From: Arthrobacter sp.
GTDB taxonomy: Bacteria; Actinomycetota; Actinomycetes; Actinomycetales; Micrococcaceae
Assembly: GCA_031178585.1 (NCBI GenBank)
Contig: JAPSIT010000030.1
Coordinates: forward strand, 1 to 17,071
Length of the DNA stretch: 17,071 bases
Direction: 5' to 3'
The translations under genes were made by a program, and so were the position numbers. Within the stretch, counting starts at the first letter, position 1. Every line of letters starts with the position of its first letter. Shown piece after piece: positions 1 through 6,397 of the stretch. The notes beneath the pieces were generated by a model. That model was not told where the DNA came from. It did no database searches and saw only the letters and a list, made by a program, of their open reading frames with translations.

Positions 1-19
1 GTACGACGGCGGCAGGGTC

Positions 20-931
20 CTACCTGCCCGGGTTTCGCAGGGAAGGTGGCAACCGACGTTTGGGGACCCTGATTCTGTCAAAATCGTTGGCCGCGATGAC
101 CGTGGCGCCGCCGGCACGGGCGGCAGCTTGCTCAGCGAGCGGCGCGACGTCGCCGTAGCGTGACGAGAAGTGGGTGAGAACCAGGGTGCCTGCCCGCCCG
201 GCGGCAGCGATGTCGCCGGCCTGGCCGGCGGTGAGGTGGGCATATTGCCGCGCCAGCCCGTCATCGTCGTCGCTGAAGGTGGACTCGGTCACCAGCAGAT
301 CCACGCCGTCGGCGAGGGCATCGGCGCCCTCGCACGGTGCGGTGTCCATGATGAAGGCAAAGCTTTGTCCTGGTCGCTCCATGCTGACCTCCTGTAGGCC
401 CACACCGCGCAGGCTTCCCTCGCGCTGCAGCCGACCGACGTCAGGGCCGGTGATGCCCGCCGCTGCAAGCTCCTTGGGCAGCATGGTGCGGCCATCCGGT
501 TCGGTAAGCCGGTATCCGTACGTTTCGATGCGGTGGCGAAGAGGCTGGACTTCCAGTCCCGGTGCCACCTGCCCGGCTCCGCCGTGTGGCTGCAGGTGCA
601 GGTCCAGGCCGGGGGAGGCGACCGAAACCAGCGCACGGACAACCTCCTCACCGGAGGCGGGGTAGTGGAGATCGACCGGGCGGGTTGCCCCGTCCAGCAC
701 CATGCGGGACAGCACCCCGGGCAGGCCGAAGCAGTGGTCGCCGTGGACGTGCGTGAGGCAGATGCGGGTGATCTGGGAGGCGGAAACACCGGCATGGATC
801 ATTTGGCGTTGTGTCCCCTCGCCGGGGTCAAAGAGCAGTCCCTCGCCGTCCCAGCGCAGCAGGTACCCGTTGTGGTTGCGGTTCCGCGTTGGAACCTGGG
901 AGGCAGTTCCGAGCACGACCAGTTCACGCAT
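20..931 (-). CDS. rnz: Ribonuclease Z / MBL-fold metallo-hydrolase
   Basis: A cytoplasmic zinc-dependent endonuclease of the RNase Z (ElaC) family, which trims the 3' ends of tRNA precursors. At 303 residues it has the usual length for the bacterial short form. The metallo-beta-lactamase signature is visible as THVHGDH, giving H61, H63, D65 and H66. Further expected metal ligands or catalytic residues are H133 (LRHRIETYGY), D196 (MDT), H232 in an AHLTAG motif and H254 in a THFSSRY motif. The N-terminal GTASQVPT and DPGEGTQRQ segments are typical of the family. The ATG start is directly at the conserved N-terminus. It diverges from alaA across about 74 bp. RNase Z is strongly favoured over a generic MBL hydrolase because the HLTA and C-terminal histidine motifs are both present. 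Confidence 0.93.
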   Translation of the reverse strand: MRELVVLGTASQVPTRNRNHNGYLLRWDGEGLLFDPGEGTQRQMIHAGVSASQITRICLTHVHGDHCFGLPGVLSRMVLDGATRPVDLHYPASGEEVVRALVSVASPGLDLHLQPHGGAGQVAPGLEVQPLRHRIETYGYRLTEPDGRTMLPKELAAAGITGPDVGRLQREGSLRGVGLQEVSMERPGQSFAFIMDTAPCEGADALADGVDLLVTESTFSDDDDGLARQYAHLTAGQAGDIAAAGRAGTLVLTHFSSRYGDVAPLAEQAAARAGGATVIAANDFDRIRVPKRRLPPSLRNPGR

Positions 932-1005
932 GGAGCGAGTCTCTCACTTCGCCACAGGCGGGGGCCATGCCGGGCAACTTCCGGCGGCGTGTGTAAAGAT
1001 CAACC

Positions 1006-2223
1006 ATGCGTCCGATGCAGCTCTCCAGCAAACTCAACAACGTCCGCTATGAACTGCGGGGACCCCTGCTTCAAACAGCGAAGCGGATGGAAGCGGAGGG
1101 GCACCGGATCCTCAAGATGAATCTGGGGGACACGGCGCTGTTCGGGCTGGAGGCGCCCGAATCTGTGGTTGTTGACATGATTCATCACCTGCGGGGCGCC
1201 CAGGGCTACAGCGACTCCAAGGGTATTTTTTCGGCGCGCACCGCCATTTCGCAGTACTACCAGACCAAGGGCCTGATGCAGATAGGTGTCGAGGACATTT
1301 TCATCGGCAACGGCGTCAGCGAACTGATCTCCATGACCCTGCAAGCCTTCATGGAAAACGGCGATGAGATCCTGATCCCTGCTCCGGATTACCCGCTGTG
1401 GACCGCTGCCGTCGCACTGACCGGCGGTAAACCCGTGCACTACCTGTGCGACGAGAGTGAGAACTGGTGGCCGGACATGGCCGACGTCGAAGCGAAGATC
1501 ACCCCCCGCACCAAAGGGATCGTGATCATCAACCCCAACAACCCCACGGGTGCCGTCTACCCCCGGCAGATTCTTGAGCAGTTCGCCGCGCTCGCCCGCA
1601 AGCACAACCTCGTTCTCTTCTCGGACGAGATTTACGAGAAGATCAGGTACGAGGACGCCCAGCACATCCACACCGCCTCGGTGGCGGAGGATGTCTGCTG
1701 CCTGACGTTCAGCGGGCTTTCCAAGGCCTACCGCATGCCGGGCTATCGCGCCGGTTGGGTGGCCATTACCGGTCCCCATGTGGCAACCCGGGCGTACCGC
1801 GAGGGGCTCGAACTCCTGGCTTCGCTGCGCCTGTGCCCGAACGTTCCCGCGCAGCACGCGATCCAGACGTGCCTCGGCGGCTACCAGAGCATCGAGGCAC
1901 TGATACGGCCCGGGGGCAGGCTGCGTGAACAGCGGGACCGCGCGCTCAAGCTCCTGACAGCAATTCCCGGGGTAACGTGCGTTCCGGCGGCCGGGGCCAT
2001 GTATCTCTTTCCCCGTCTCGATCCTGAGGTATATCCGGTCAAGAACGATGAACAGCTCGTGCTGGAGCTGCTGAAGGACCAAAAGATCCTGGTCTCACAC
2101 GGCACGGCATTCAATTGGCCAGAGACGGACCACTTCCGCTTCGTCATCCTGCCCTCCGTCGAGGACATCGAGGAAGCCGTGCGGAGGATCGCGGCATTTC
2201 TGTCTGCCTACCGGAACGGCTAG
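1006..2223 (+). CDS. alaA: AlaA-type pyridoxal-phosphate alanine aminotransferase
   Basis: A fold-type I PLP aminotransferase that interconverts alanine/2-oxoglutarate and pyruvate/glutamate in the cytoplasm. Its 405 residues match the length of E. coli AlaA, and long blocks are near-identical to my memory of that protein: IGNGVSELI, PAPDYPLWTAAV, VHYLCDES, VIINPNNPTGAVY, VPAQHAIQT, GGYQSI and GTAFNWP. The Schiff-base lysine is K240 in SGLSKAYRMPGYRAGW, N179 lies in NPNNPTG, and D207/Y210 in SDEIY contact PLP. The ATG lacks a good ribosome-binding site (only AAGA nearby). A TAAAGA at 994-999 would put transcription at about 1006, so a leaderless message is possible. The gene is monocistronic and ends tail to tail with the small minus-strand gene at 2246. 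Alternative substrates (valine, other 2-oxoacids) cannot be excluded. Confidence 0.94.
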   Translation: MRPMQLSSKLNNVRYELRGPLLQTAKRMEAEGHRILKMNLGDTALFGLEAPESVVVDMIHHLRGAQGYSDSKGIFSARTAISQYYQTKGLMQIGVEDIFIGNGVSELISMTLQAFMENGDEILIPAPDYPLWTAAVALTGGKPVHYLCDESENWWPDMADVEAKITPRTKGIVIINPNNPTGAVYPRQILEQFAALARKHNLVLFSDEIYEKIRYEDAQHIHTASVAEDVCCLTFSGLSKAYRMPGYRAGWVAITGPHVATRAYREGLELLASLRLCPNVPAQHAIQTCLGGYQSIEALIRPGGRLREQRDRALKLLTAIPGVTCVPAAGAMYLFPRLDPEVYPVKNDEQLVLELLKDQKILVSHGTAFNWPETDHFRFVILPSVEDIEEAVRRIAAFLSAYRNG

Positions 2224-2245
2224 GACCCGGGGGAGGGTTTGGGCG

Positions 2246-2476
2246 TCAGCCGACGGGATGCCCGTGGATGCAGGTGGTTTCACCGGGCAGGATCTCGTGC
2301 CCCTGAATGCAGGTCACCGAGGGCGCCTGCGGCGTATCGTGCGCCAGGTAGAACAGGCTGCTTCTGCCATGGCTGAACTGGCTGTCCTCCCTCTGCAACC
2401 AGCTAAAGGGTTTTCGCAGGTGCCTGGGCGTATCTGCGCGCTCATGGTGGAAATGGATAAACGGAATCTTGACCAT
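2246..2476 (-). CDS. Small Cys/His-rich hypothetical protein
   Basis: A 76-residue protein that I do not recognise. It is preferred over the overlapping plus-strand frame because the ATG at 2476 has a clear ribosome-binding site (GAGG six bases upstream) and because the C-terminus carries a doubled motif: TCIQGHE at 55-61 and TCIHGHP at 68-74. C56, H60, C69 and H73 could bind one zinc ion, in a C-x3-H-x8-C-x3-H pattern resembling the CxxGH ribbons at the ends of some actinobacterial regulatory proteins. The N-terminus is basic and aromatic (IPFIHFHHER). There is no signal peptide or membrane segment. It lies alone between alaA, which converges on it with 22 bp between, and the AlkD-like gene, which diverges. 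A zinc-ribbon adaptor or small regulator is a guess. The coding call itself is moderately secure. Confidence 0.6.
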   Translation of the reverse strand: MVKIPFIHFHHERADTPRHLRKPFSWLQREDSQFSHGRSSLFYLAHDTPQAPSVTCIQGHEILPGETTCIHGHPVG

Positions 2477-2556
2477 GGCGACCTCGACCTTTCATTTCGG
2501 TCGCTGCTGATGCGCAGTGGAGGAGCCCGGTAAACGGGCAGGTGCTTTGAGTATAG

Positions 2557-2572
2557 GCTCCGCCGGCGGAGC
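2557..2572. repeat. 16-nt perfect palindrome between divergent genes
   Basis: GCTCCGCC followed directly by its reverse complement GGCGGAGC, in the 176-bp gap between the divergent genes starting at 2476 (minus) and 2653 (plus). A second small hairpin (GCCCG, GTAAA loop, CGGGC) lies at 2525-2539. The palindrome has no loop, so a dimeric repressor operator is more natural than an RNA hairpin. There is no direct evidence of binding. Confidence 0.4.
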
Positions 2573-2652
2573 TGTGGACTGGTCACTTGCAGACGGACGG
2601 TAAGGCAGCGGCGTGATTAGACTGACTGGTTGACGGCGTAAAGAATAAAGGG

Positions 2653-3393
2653 GTGAGTGAGGCCGGTGAGTTCATCGACGCTGCCCTGCAGCGGGAGGGG
2701 GCCTGGTATCGGGCCGACGAGATGCTCCTTCGCCACGCCGAAAACCGTGGGACGGGCGGGACCGCAGCTGCCCATTCAGGAGACCTCCGCCTTCAGTATT
2801 ACGGCTCGTCGGTAGGCGCGGTACGGGGAACGGTCCGGGACGCCCTGCGCCGTCAACCCGGACTGACGCACGATGAGGTCACCGCGCTCAGCTCGGAGCT
2901 GTGGGATGTTCCGGTCTTCGAACGCCGCCTCGCTGCCGTGGTTCTCCTGCAGTCCAGGGTGGCGGTGCTGCGGAACACGGACCTGACCCGCATTGAGGGG
3001 TTCGTTAGGACAGCCCGGATGCGCGACCTGGTGGATCCGCTCGCCGTGGACGTCGTCGGTCCCCTGATCGAAGGGCTGGACCAGCAAAGCCGGGCCCGTG
3101 CGGGCGCCGTGCTGGACCGCTGGGTCCGGGAACCCGACGTGTGGCTGCGCCGTGCCGCCGTCCTGGCCCCGCTGCAGGCCCTCCGCCGGGGCAGTGGTGA
3201 CTGGGACCGGTTTACAGCCCACGCGAGGATTGTTCTCGCGGAGCCTGCCGGCCTGGAATCCGACAGAACAGCGCCTGACGGCGGAGCAGCCCGGGACGCT
3301 GTGGCGCTCATCCTGGAAGCCGTGGCGAAAAGCCGGCCGGAGCTGCGGCTCCCGCCAGACGTTGCAGGCCTGGAAAGCTCAGCCAGGGACTAG
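2653..3393 (+). CDS. AlkD-like HEAT-repeat DNA alkylation repair family protein
   Basis: A 246-residue all-helical protein of the AlkD-like family, whose characterised members are HEAT-repeat DNA glycosylases that remove N3- and N7-alkylated purines. Family landmarks in order: LSSELWDVPVFERRLAAVVLL (79-99), the RDLVDPLAVDVVG block (124-136) and WLRRAAVLAPL (164-174). Compared with B. cereus AlkD, D128 sits where catalytic D113 is and R167 where R148 is. The two DNA-contacting tryptophans W109 and W187 appear replaced by R124 and L219. Glycosylase activity is therefore doubtful and a DNA-binding or divergent repair role is possible. The start is GTG with only AAAGGGG immediately before it, which is too close for a normal ribosome-binding site; no better in-frame start is visible before residue 24. 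It ends 4 bp from the convergent amt gene, leaving no room for a terminator between them. Confidence 0.8.
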   Translation: MSEAGEFIDAALQREGAWYRADEMLLRHAENRGTGGTAAAHSGDLRLQYYGSSVGAVRGTVRDALRRQPGLTHDEVTALSSELWDVPVFERRLAAVVLLQSRVAVLRNTDLTRIEGFVRTARMRDLVDPLAVDVVGPLIEGLDQQSRARAGAVLDRWVREPDVWLRRAAVLAPLQALRRGSGDWDRFTAHARIVLAEPAGLESDRTAPDGGAARDAVALILEAVAKSRPELRLPPDVAGLESSARD

Positions 3394-3397
3394 GCGC

Positions 3398-4753
3398 TCA
3401 AGCGCCGACCTTCTCGAGCTCTTCCTCGACGGCGGGGCTTGTGTCCGGCGCGGGGGCTGCCTTGGCGGGGGCTGCCTTTGTAAGGGCTGCCGCGGCAACC
3501 TGCTGCCGGAGCGGGTTGAACTGGCTGTGGCGGAGGGGGCCGAACTCGTAGGCGGTTTCGGCGTGCTCCGAGAGGTCCACACCCCTGAGCTCGTCCTCGT
3601 GACTGACGCGGAAGCCGATGGTCTTGTCGATTGCGATGCCGATAGCGGCCGTCATACCCACGGAGAGCGCCAAGGTGATGAGAACGCCTGCGGTCTGGGC
3701 GATGAGCTGCTGGAAGCCGCCGCCATAGAAGAGGCCTCCGCCCACGCCGTCGACCGGCAGGGCAACGAAGCCCAGGGCCAGGGTGCCAACCAGCCCGGCA
3801 CCCAGGTGGACGCCGACAACGTCCAGCGAGTCGTCGAAACCGAACTTGTACTTCAGCTCCACGAACAGGGCACAGGCGAATCCGGTGACCAGGCCGAGGC
3901 CCACCGCGGCGAGCGGACTGATGTTTGCGCAGGAGGGAGTGATGGCCACAAGGCCGGCAACGGCGCCGGACGCTGCGCCCAGGGACGTTGGGTGGCCGTG
4001 GCGGTTCTTCTCGGTGATGAGCCAGCTGAGCACTGCAGCGGCAGGGGCAACGAGGGTGTTGATCCAGATCAGCCCTGCCTGCTCGGCCGTGGTGGCGGCG
4101 CCGGCGTTGAAGCCGAACCAGCCGAACCAGAGGAGGCCTGCGCCCAGCATGATGAACGGCACGTTGTGCGGGCGGTGGCCCGGGTCCTTGGCGAAGCCGT
4201 GGCGCTTGCCGACGATCAGGGCGAGGACCAGGGCGGCACTGCCGGAGCTGATCTCAACGACCATACCGCCGGCGAAGTCGATGACCTGCCCGAACGCCGC
4301 GGTGACGGCTCCGTCCTGGCTCATGAGGCCTCCGCCCCACACCATGAAGGCGAGGGGGCAGTACACGGCGGTGATCCACAGCGGGACGAAAGCGACCCAG
4401 GCGGTGAACTTTGCCCGGTCGGCGATGGCGCCGCTGATCAGGGCAACAGTCAGCATGGCGAAGGTGCCGCTGAAACCGGCCTTGATGAGTTCGGTTCCTC
4501 CCAGGTTGGACAGTCCGAAGCTGGCGAAGGGATTGCCGAAGATTCCCATGACGCCTTCGCCGCCGCTCATGGAGTATCCCCAGAGCACCCATACGACACC
4601 GACGATGCCCGCAGCGACGAAACTCATCATGATCATGTTCAGCGCTGCCTTTGCGCGCGTCATGCCGCCGTAAAAAAGGCCCAAGGCCGGGGTCATGAGC
4701 AGGACGAGTGCCCCCGACACCATTACCCAGACGTCTCCCGCAGTGAGTTCCAC
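3398..4753 (-). CDS. amt: Ammonium transporter, Amt/MEP/Rh family
   Basis: A 451-residue integral membrane ammonium channel with the usual 11 helices, from LTAGDVWVMVSGALVLLMTP to the helix ending near residue 380. Family blocks are clear: GLFYGGMTRAKAALN (25-39), DFAGG (159-163), WFGFNAG (212-218) and DDSLDVVGVHLGAG (307-320). H316 matches the second pore histidine (E. coli H318), but the first (H168) is replaced by glutamate E167 in AGGMVVEISS. Some fungal Mep proteins carry Glu at that site. Residues about 415-451 form an Ala/Pro-rich then acidic tail that is probably disordered in the cytoplasm. The GTG start has a strong site, GAAGGGAAG. No glnK or glnD follows, so the gene stands alone. 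A candidate nitrogen-regulator site lies about 100 bp upstream. Confidence 0.94.
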   Translation of the reverse strand: MELTAGDVWVMVSGALVLLMTPALGLFYGGMTRAKAALNMIMMSFVAAGIVGVVWVLWGYSMSGGEGVMGIFGNPFASFGLSNLGGTELIKAGFSGTFAMLTVALISGAIADRAKFTAWVAFVPLWITAVYCPLAFMVWGGGLMSQDGAVTAAFGQVIDFAGGMVVEISSGSAALVLALIVGKRHGFAKDPGHRPHNVPFIMLGAGLLWFGWFGFNAGAATTAEQAGLIWINTLVAPAAAVLSWLITEKNRHGHPTSLGAASGAVAGLVAITPSCANISPLAAVGLGLVTGFACALFVELKYKFGFDDSLDVVGVHLGAGLVGTLALGFVALPVDGVGGGLFYGGGFQQLIAQTAGVLITLALSVGMTAAIGIAIDKTIGFRVSHEDELRGVDLSEHAETAYEFGPLRHSQFNPLRQQVAAAALTKAAPAKAAPAPDTSPAVEEELEKVGA

Positions 4754-5126
4754 CAGCTTCCCTTCGCATCAAGTTTGCCTGCGGGCTCCTTTGATGCCCG
4801 GCCTTTCCCCTCATCGATAGTCGTGGACGTTTGTTTCGGGTCGTGGCAGGTGAAGTTACGTCAAAGTTTCAGAAACGGACTTTGCGTAAAGCCAGCGTGA
4901 CCATCGTGTTTCGGGGATGTTAACGGCGGCGCCCACCCGTTTCTCTGTTGCAGCGGTCATCCCCGTCCCGTCACGGAAAAACCGCACACCAATCCGACGG
5001 GAAAGTGAGGACGGCCCCAAGAAGCTCATTTCGGTGCCATGAACGGATCCTCACGGAGAGAAGAGGGTGCCTGAACGTGCAGCCCGGGGGATTGACCACC
5101 GCCGTACCGCCCCGCCACGATGGGGT
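4754..5126. other. Intergenic region upstream of amt and the acidic-protein operon
   Basis: A 373-bp gap between the divergent genes at 4753 (minus) and 5127 (plus). The amt side holds the AC-n9-AC site at 4855-4870. The plus side holds a possible long-range stem, GTGAGGA at 5005-5011 with TCCTCAC at 5048-5054. It also has a GTG at 5067, with GGAGAG nearby, that could extend the next gene by 20 Arg-rich codons. I see no other convincing gene or RNA here. Confidence 0.5.
4855..4870 (-). promoter_or_regulatory. Candidate GlnR-type nitrogen-control box
   Basis: Read on the minus strand, in the direction of amt, the site is GAAAC-TTTGAC-GTAAC. It contains the AC-n9-AC core described for actinobacterial GlnR, and both half-sites resemble the GAAAC and GTnAC elements of the Streptomyces consensus, although in the opposite order. 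It lies about 100 bp before the amt start, and amt genes are classic GlnR targets. A single 16-bp match is modest evidence. Confidence 0.4.
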
Positions 5127-5432
5127 ATGACAGATTCCGCAGTAACCGGCGAAGAGTATTTTGACGACGAGCACCAGGCTGGCACCGGTGGTGACCCGGG
5201 AAGAGCGCCCGAAGGCGGCACTGGCCAGGGCGCGCAGGCCACGGAGGTTTCCGGGGCGGAGAGCGTGGAGGACATTGCGGAAGAGGTCCGCGATGACATC
5301 CGGCTGGGCCACGTCGTGGACGACGACGTCAGCCACGTCCTCGAGGAACGCCTGGAAGGAGCCGGCATCGACATGCGCCCCGAGGACGTGGACGAGCTGG
5401 CTGAAGAGATCGAGCGGGACGCGTCATCGTAG
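5127..5432 (+). CDS. Small acidic protein of unknown function
   Basis: A 101-residue protein that I do not recognise. Residues 1-43 are rich in Gly, Asp and Glu and look disordered. Residues 44-99 are strongly acidic and probably helical (SVEDIAEEVRDDIRLGHVV, then PEDVDELAEEIERD). There is no Cys pair, signal peptide or membrane segment. The ATG at 5127 is chosen because the composition turns acidic there. An in-frame GTG at 5067, with GGAGAG 7-12 bases upstream, would add 20 Arg-rich residues, and I cannot exclude it. The stop codon TAG is part of the ribosome-binding site (TAGGAG) of the DUF1810 gene 8 bp downstream, so the two are almost certainly co-transcribed. A partner-binding or nucleic-acid-mimic role is speculation. 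Confidence 0.7.
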   Translation: MTDSAVTGEEYFDDEHQAGTGGDPGRAPEGGTGQGAQATEVSGAESVEDIAEEVRDDIRLGHVVDDDVSHVLEERLEGAGIDMRPEDVDELAEEIERDASS

Positions 5433-5440
5433 GAGCTGCA

Positions 5441-5887
5441 GTGGAGGATCCTTACGACCTGGAGCGCTTCGTCGCTGCCCAGGACAACGGCGGCGTTTAC
5501 GACCAGGCGCTCGCCGAGCTGCAGAATGGCAGCAAGCGAAGCCACTGGATGTGGTTCATCTTTCCCCAGCTCTCGGGACTGGGACAGAGCGCCACCTCCA
5601 AGAAGTACGCAATCCGGTCCCTGGACGAGGCAGCGGCATATCTGCAGCACCCGGTGCTTGGCCCGCGGCTGATCGAATGCGCGGACACCGTCGGCACGGT
5701 CAAGGACTCGACAGCGGAGGAGATATTTGGCAGCGTCGATGCACGAAAGCTGCATTCCTCAATAACTCTGTTCCTGCGTGCAGCCCCGGGGGAAACGGCG
5801 TTCAAGCAGGTCCTCAGCCGCTTCTTCGATGGAGAACCGGACCCTGCAACGGACGAACTGCTGCGGGCGCAGCGGCTCCACAGCTGA
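5441..5887 (+). CDS. DUF1810 domain-containing protein
   Basis: A 148-residue soluble protein that is essentially a single DUF1810 domain. Diagnostic blocks are the N-terminal DPYDLERFVAAQ, then RSHWMWFIFPQLSGLGQS (34-50), KKYAIRSLDEAAAYLQHPVLGPRL (54-77) and ARKLHSSITLF (101-111). The histidine and tryptophans in HWMWFIFPQ are the most conserved positions of the family as I know it. Its biochemical function is not established. The GTG start is supported by AGGAG overlapping the stop of the upstream acidic-protein gene, 8 bp away, giving a two-gene operon. A strong hairpin follows 24 bp after the stop. Length and motifs are complete, with no sign of decay. Confidence 0.88.
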   Translation: MEDPYDLERFVAAQDNGGVYDQALAELQNGSKRSHWMWFIFPQLSGLGQSATSKKYAIRSLDEAAAYLQHPVLGPRLIECADTVGTVKDSTAEEIFGSVDARKLHSSITLFLRAAPGETAFKQVLSRFFDGEPDPATDELLRAQRLHS

Positions 5888-5911
5888 CTGCCGTTCAACG
5901 GATAATGTGTC

Positions 5912-5952
5912 GCCGGGCCCGGTGCTTCGCTGGGGAAAGCGCCGGGCCCGGC
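5912..5952 (+). terminator. Strong hairpin, probable terminator of the DUF1810 operon
   Basis: Arms at 5912-5927 and 5937-5952 pair over 16 positions: 11 G-C-rich pairs, one T-G wobble, then 4 pairs (GCTT/AAGC), around a 9-nt loop. It begins 24 bp after the DUF1810 stop. The downstream tract (AGTCCTTTAT) is only weakly T-rich, as is common in high-GC actinobacteria. Confidence 0.7.
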
Positions 5953-6016
5953 AGTCCTTTATCAACGGGTCGCGGCTCCCTTGTTCTTAAGGACATGCCT
6001 ACTCTCCCGGCTGTGT

Positions 6017-6102
6017 CTTGGGAAAAGCCCGGGCAACAGACCCGAACTGGTGGTTGCCCTGAACCCCCTGAACAGGGGGTGGTCCCAAGGTTTTACGGGC
6101 TT
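6017..6102 (+). ncRNA. Candidate structured RNA (three-way junction with possible pseudoknot)
   Basis: Four perfect complementary pairs fall within 86 nt. P0: CTTGGGA 6017-6023 with TCCCAAG 6083-6089. P2: GGGCAAC 6031-6037 with GTTGCCC 6053-6059. P3: ACCCCCT 6063-6069 with AGGGGGT 6074-6080, closed by a GAAC loop. P0 encloses P2 and P3, making a three-way junction. The junction strand AAGCCC 6025-6030 can also pair with GGGCTT 6097-6102 outside P0, forming a pseudoknot. A TACTCT at 6000-6005 could start a transcript at about 6012. It matches no RNA family I know. Strand is assumed plus. Chance pairing in GC-rich DNA is possible. Confidence 0.35.
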
Positions 6103-6131
6103 CCGAAGGTTCGGCAGGGAAGGCAGTTTCC

Positions 6132-6160
6132 TTCATTCCCATGTCCCGCGGTCCTACACT
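6132..6160 (+). promoter_or_regulatory. Candidate csbD promoter
   Basis: TTCATT at 6132-6137 and TACACT at 6155-6160 with a 17-bp spacer, 54 bp before the csbD start. The -10 fits the TAnnnT pattern and the -35 is weak. CsbD genes are often under general-stress sigma factors, but I see no clear GTTT/GGGTAT motif. Confidence 0.35.
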
Positions 6161-6214
6161 GGAAGCACGAGCCAGCCCGCACCCAGCGGGATGCGCGGAC
6201 GGAAGGACAGAGTC

Positions 6215-6391
6215 ATGGGTCTGGACGACAAGATCGATAACGCAGCTGAAAAACTTGGCGGCAAGGCCAAGGAAGGCGCTGGCAGGGCCGGTGACGACCC
6301 GGCGCTGGAAAGCGAAGGCAAGACCGACCAGGCCAAAGCCGACCTCAAGCAGGCCGGCGAAAAAGTCAAGGATGCATTCAAGCGCGACTGA
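6215..6391 (+). CDS. CsbD family stress-response protein
   Basis: A 58-residue, highly charged protein matching the CsbD family of small hydrophilic stress proteins: MGLDDKIDNAAEKLGGKAKE, then a GAGRAGDDPALESEGKTDQ middle, then a KADLKQAGEKVKDAFK amphipathic helix. Family members are induced by general stress or by osmotic and stationary-phase signals, and their molecular role is unresolved. The ATG at 6215 has GGAAGGA 8 bases upstream and starts exactly at the family N-terminus. Longer in-frame extensions upstream are non-coding in character. It is monocistronic and converges on the phosphoesterase gene with a 6-bp gap. Confidence 0.9.
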   Translation: MGLDDKIDNAAEKLGGKAKEGAGRAGDDPALESEGKTDQAKADLKQAGEKVKDAFKRD

Positions 6392-6397
6392 CCCGCC

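Larger units (their letters stand above)
5888..6214. other. Intergenic region with terminator, candidate RNA and csbD promoter
   Basis: A 327-bp gap between the DUF1810 gene and csbD. In order it holds a 16-bp hairpin (5912-5952), a TACTCT that could be a -10 element (6000-6005), a group of nested perfect stems (6017-6102), a small CCGA/TCGG hairpin (6103-6115), a candidate csbD promoter (6132-6160) and the csbD ribosome-binding site. No open frame here looks coding. Confidence 0.6.

Noticed and set aside
1000..2082. A 360-codon minus-strand frame across alaA
   Set aside because: It is the reverse-strand shadow of the AlaA gene, which has full-length homology and intact catalytic residues.
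2258..2533. A 91-codon plus-strand frame opposite the Cys/His-rich gene
   Set aside because: It has no convincing ribosome-binding site or motif, while the minus strand has both a strong site and paired CxxGH motifs.
3098..4900. A 600-codon open frame on the plus strand across amt
   Set aside because: It is antisense to the clearly homologous Amt protein and its translation is low-complexity Gly/Ala/Glu/Asp text with no recognisable domain. It is a GC-bias shadow.
5005..5054. Long-range stem GTGAGGA/TCCTCAC considered as a riboswitch
   Set aside because: One 7-bp stem with a 36-nt loop and no further nested helices is weak, and chance pairing is likely in this GC-rich gap.
6063..6080. C-rich hairpin considered as an actinobacterial 6C RNA
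   Set aside because: The C run is in the stem, not in the loops as in the 6C motif, and the second C-loop hairpin is missing.
5161..6240. A 359-codon plus-strand frame spanning the DUF1810 gene and the gap
   Set aside because: It is Arg/Ser-rich, crosses the terminator hairpin and candidate RNA, and overlaps two better-supported genes.
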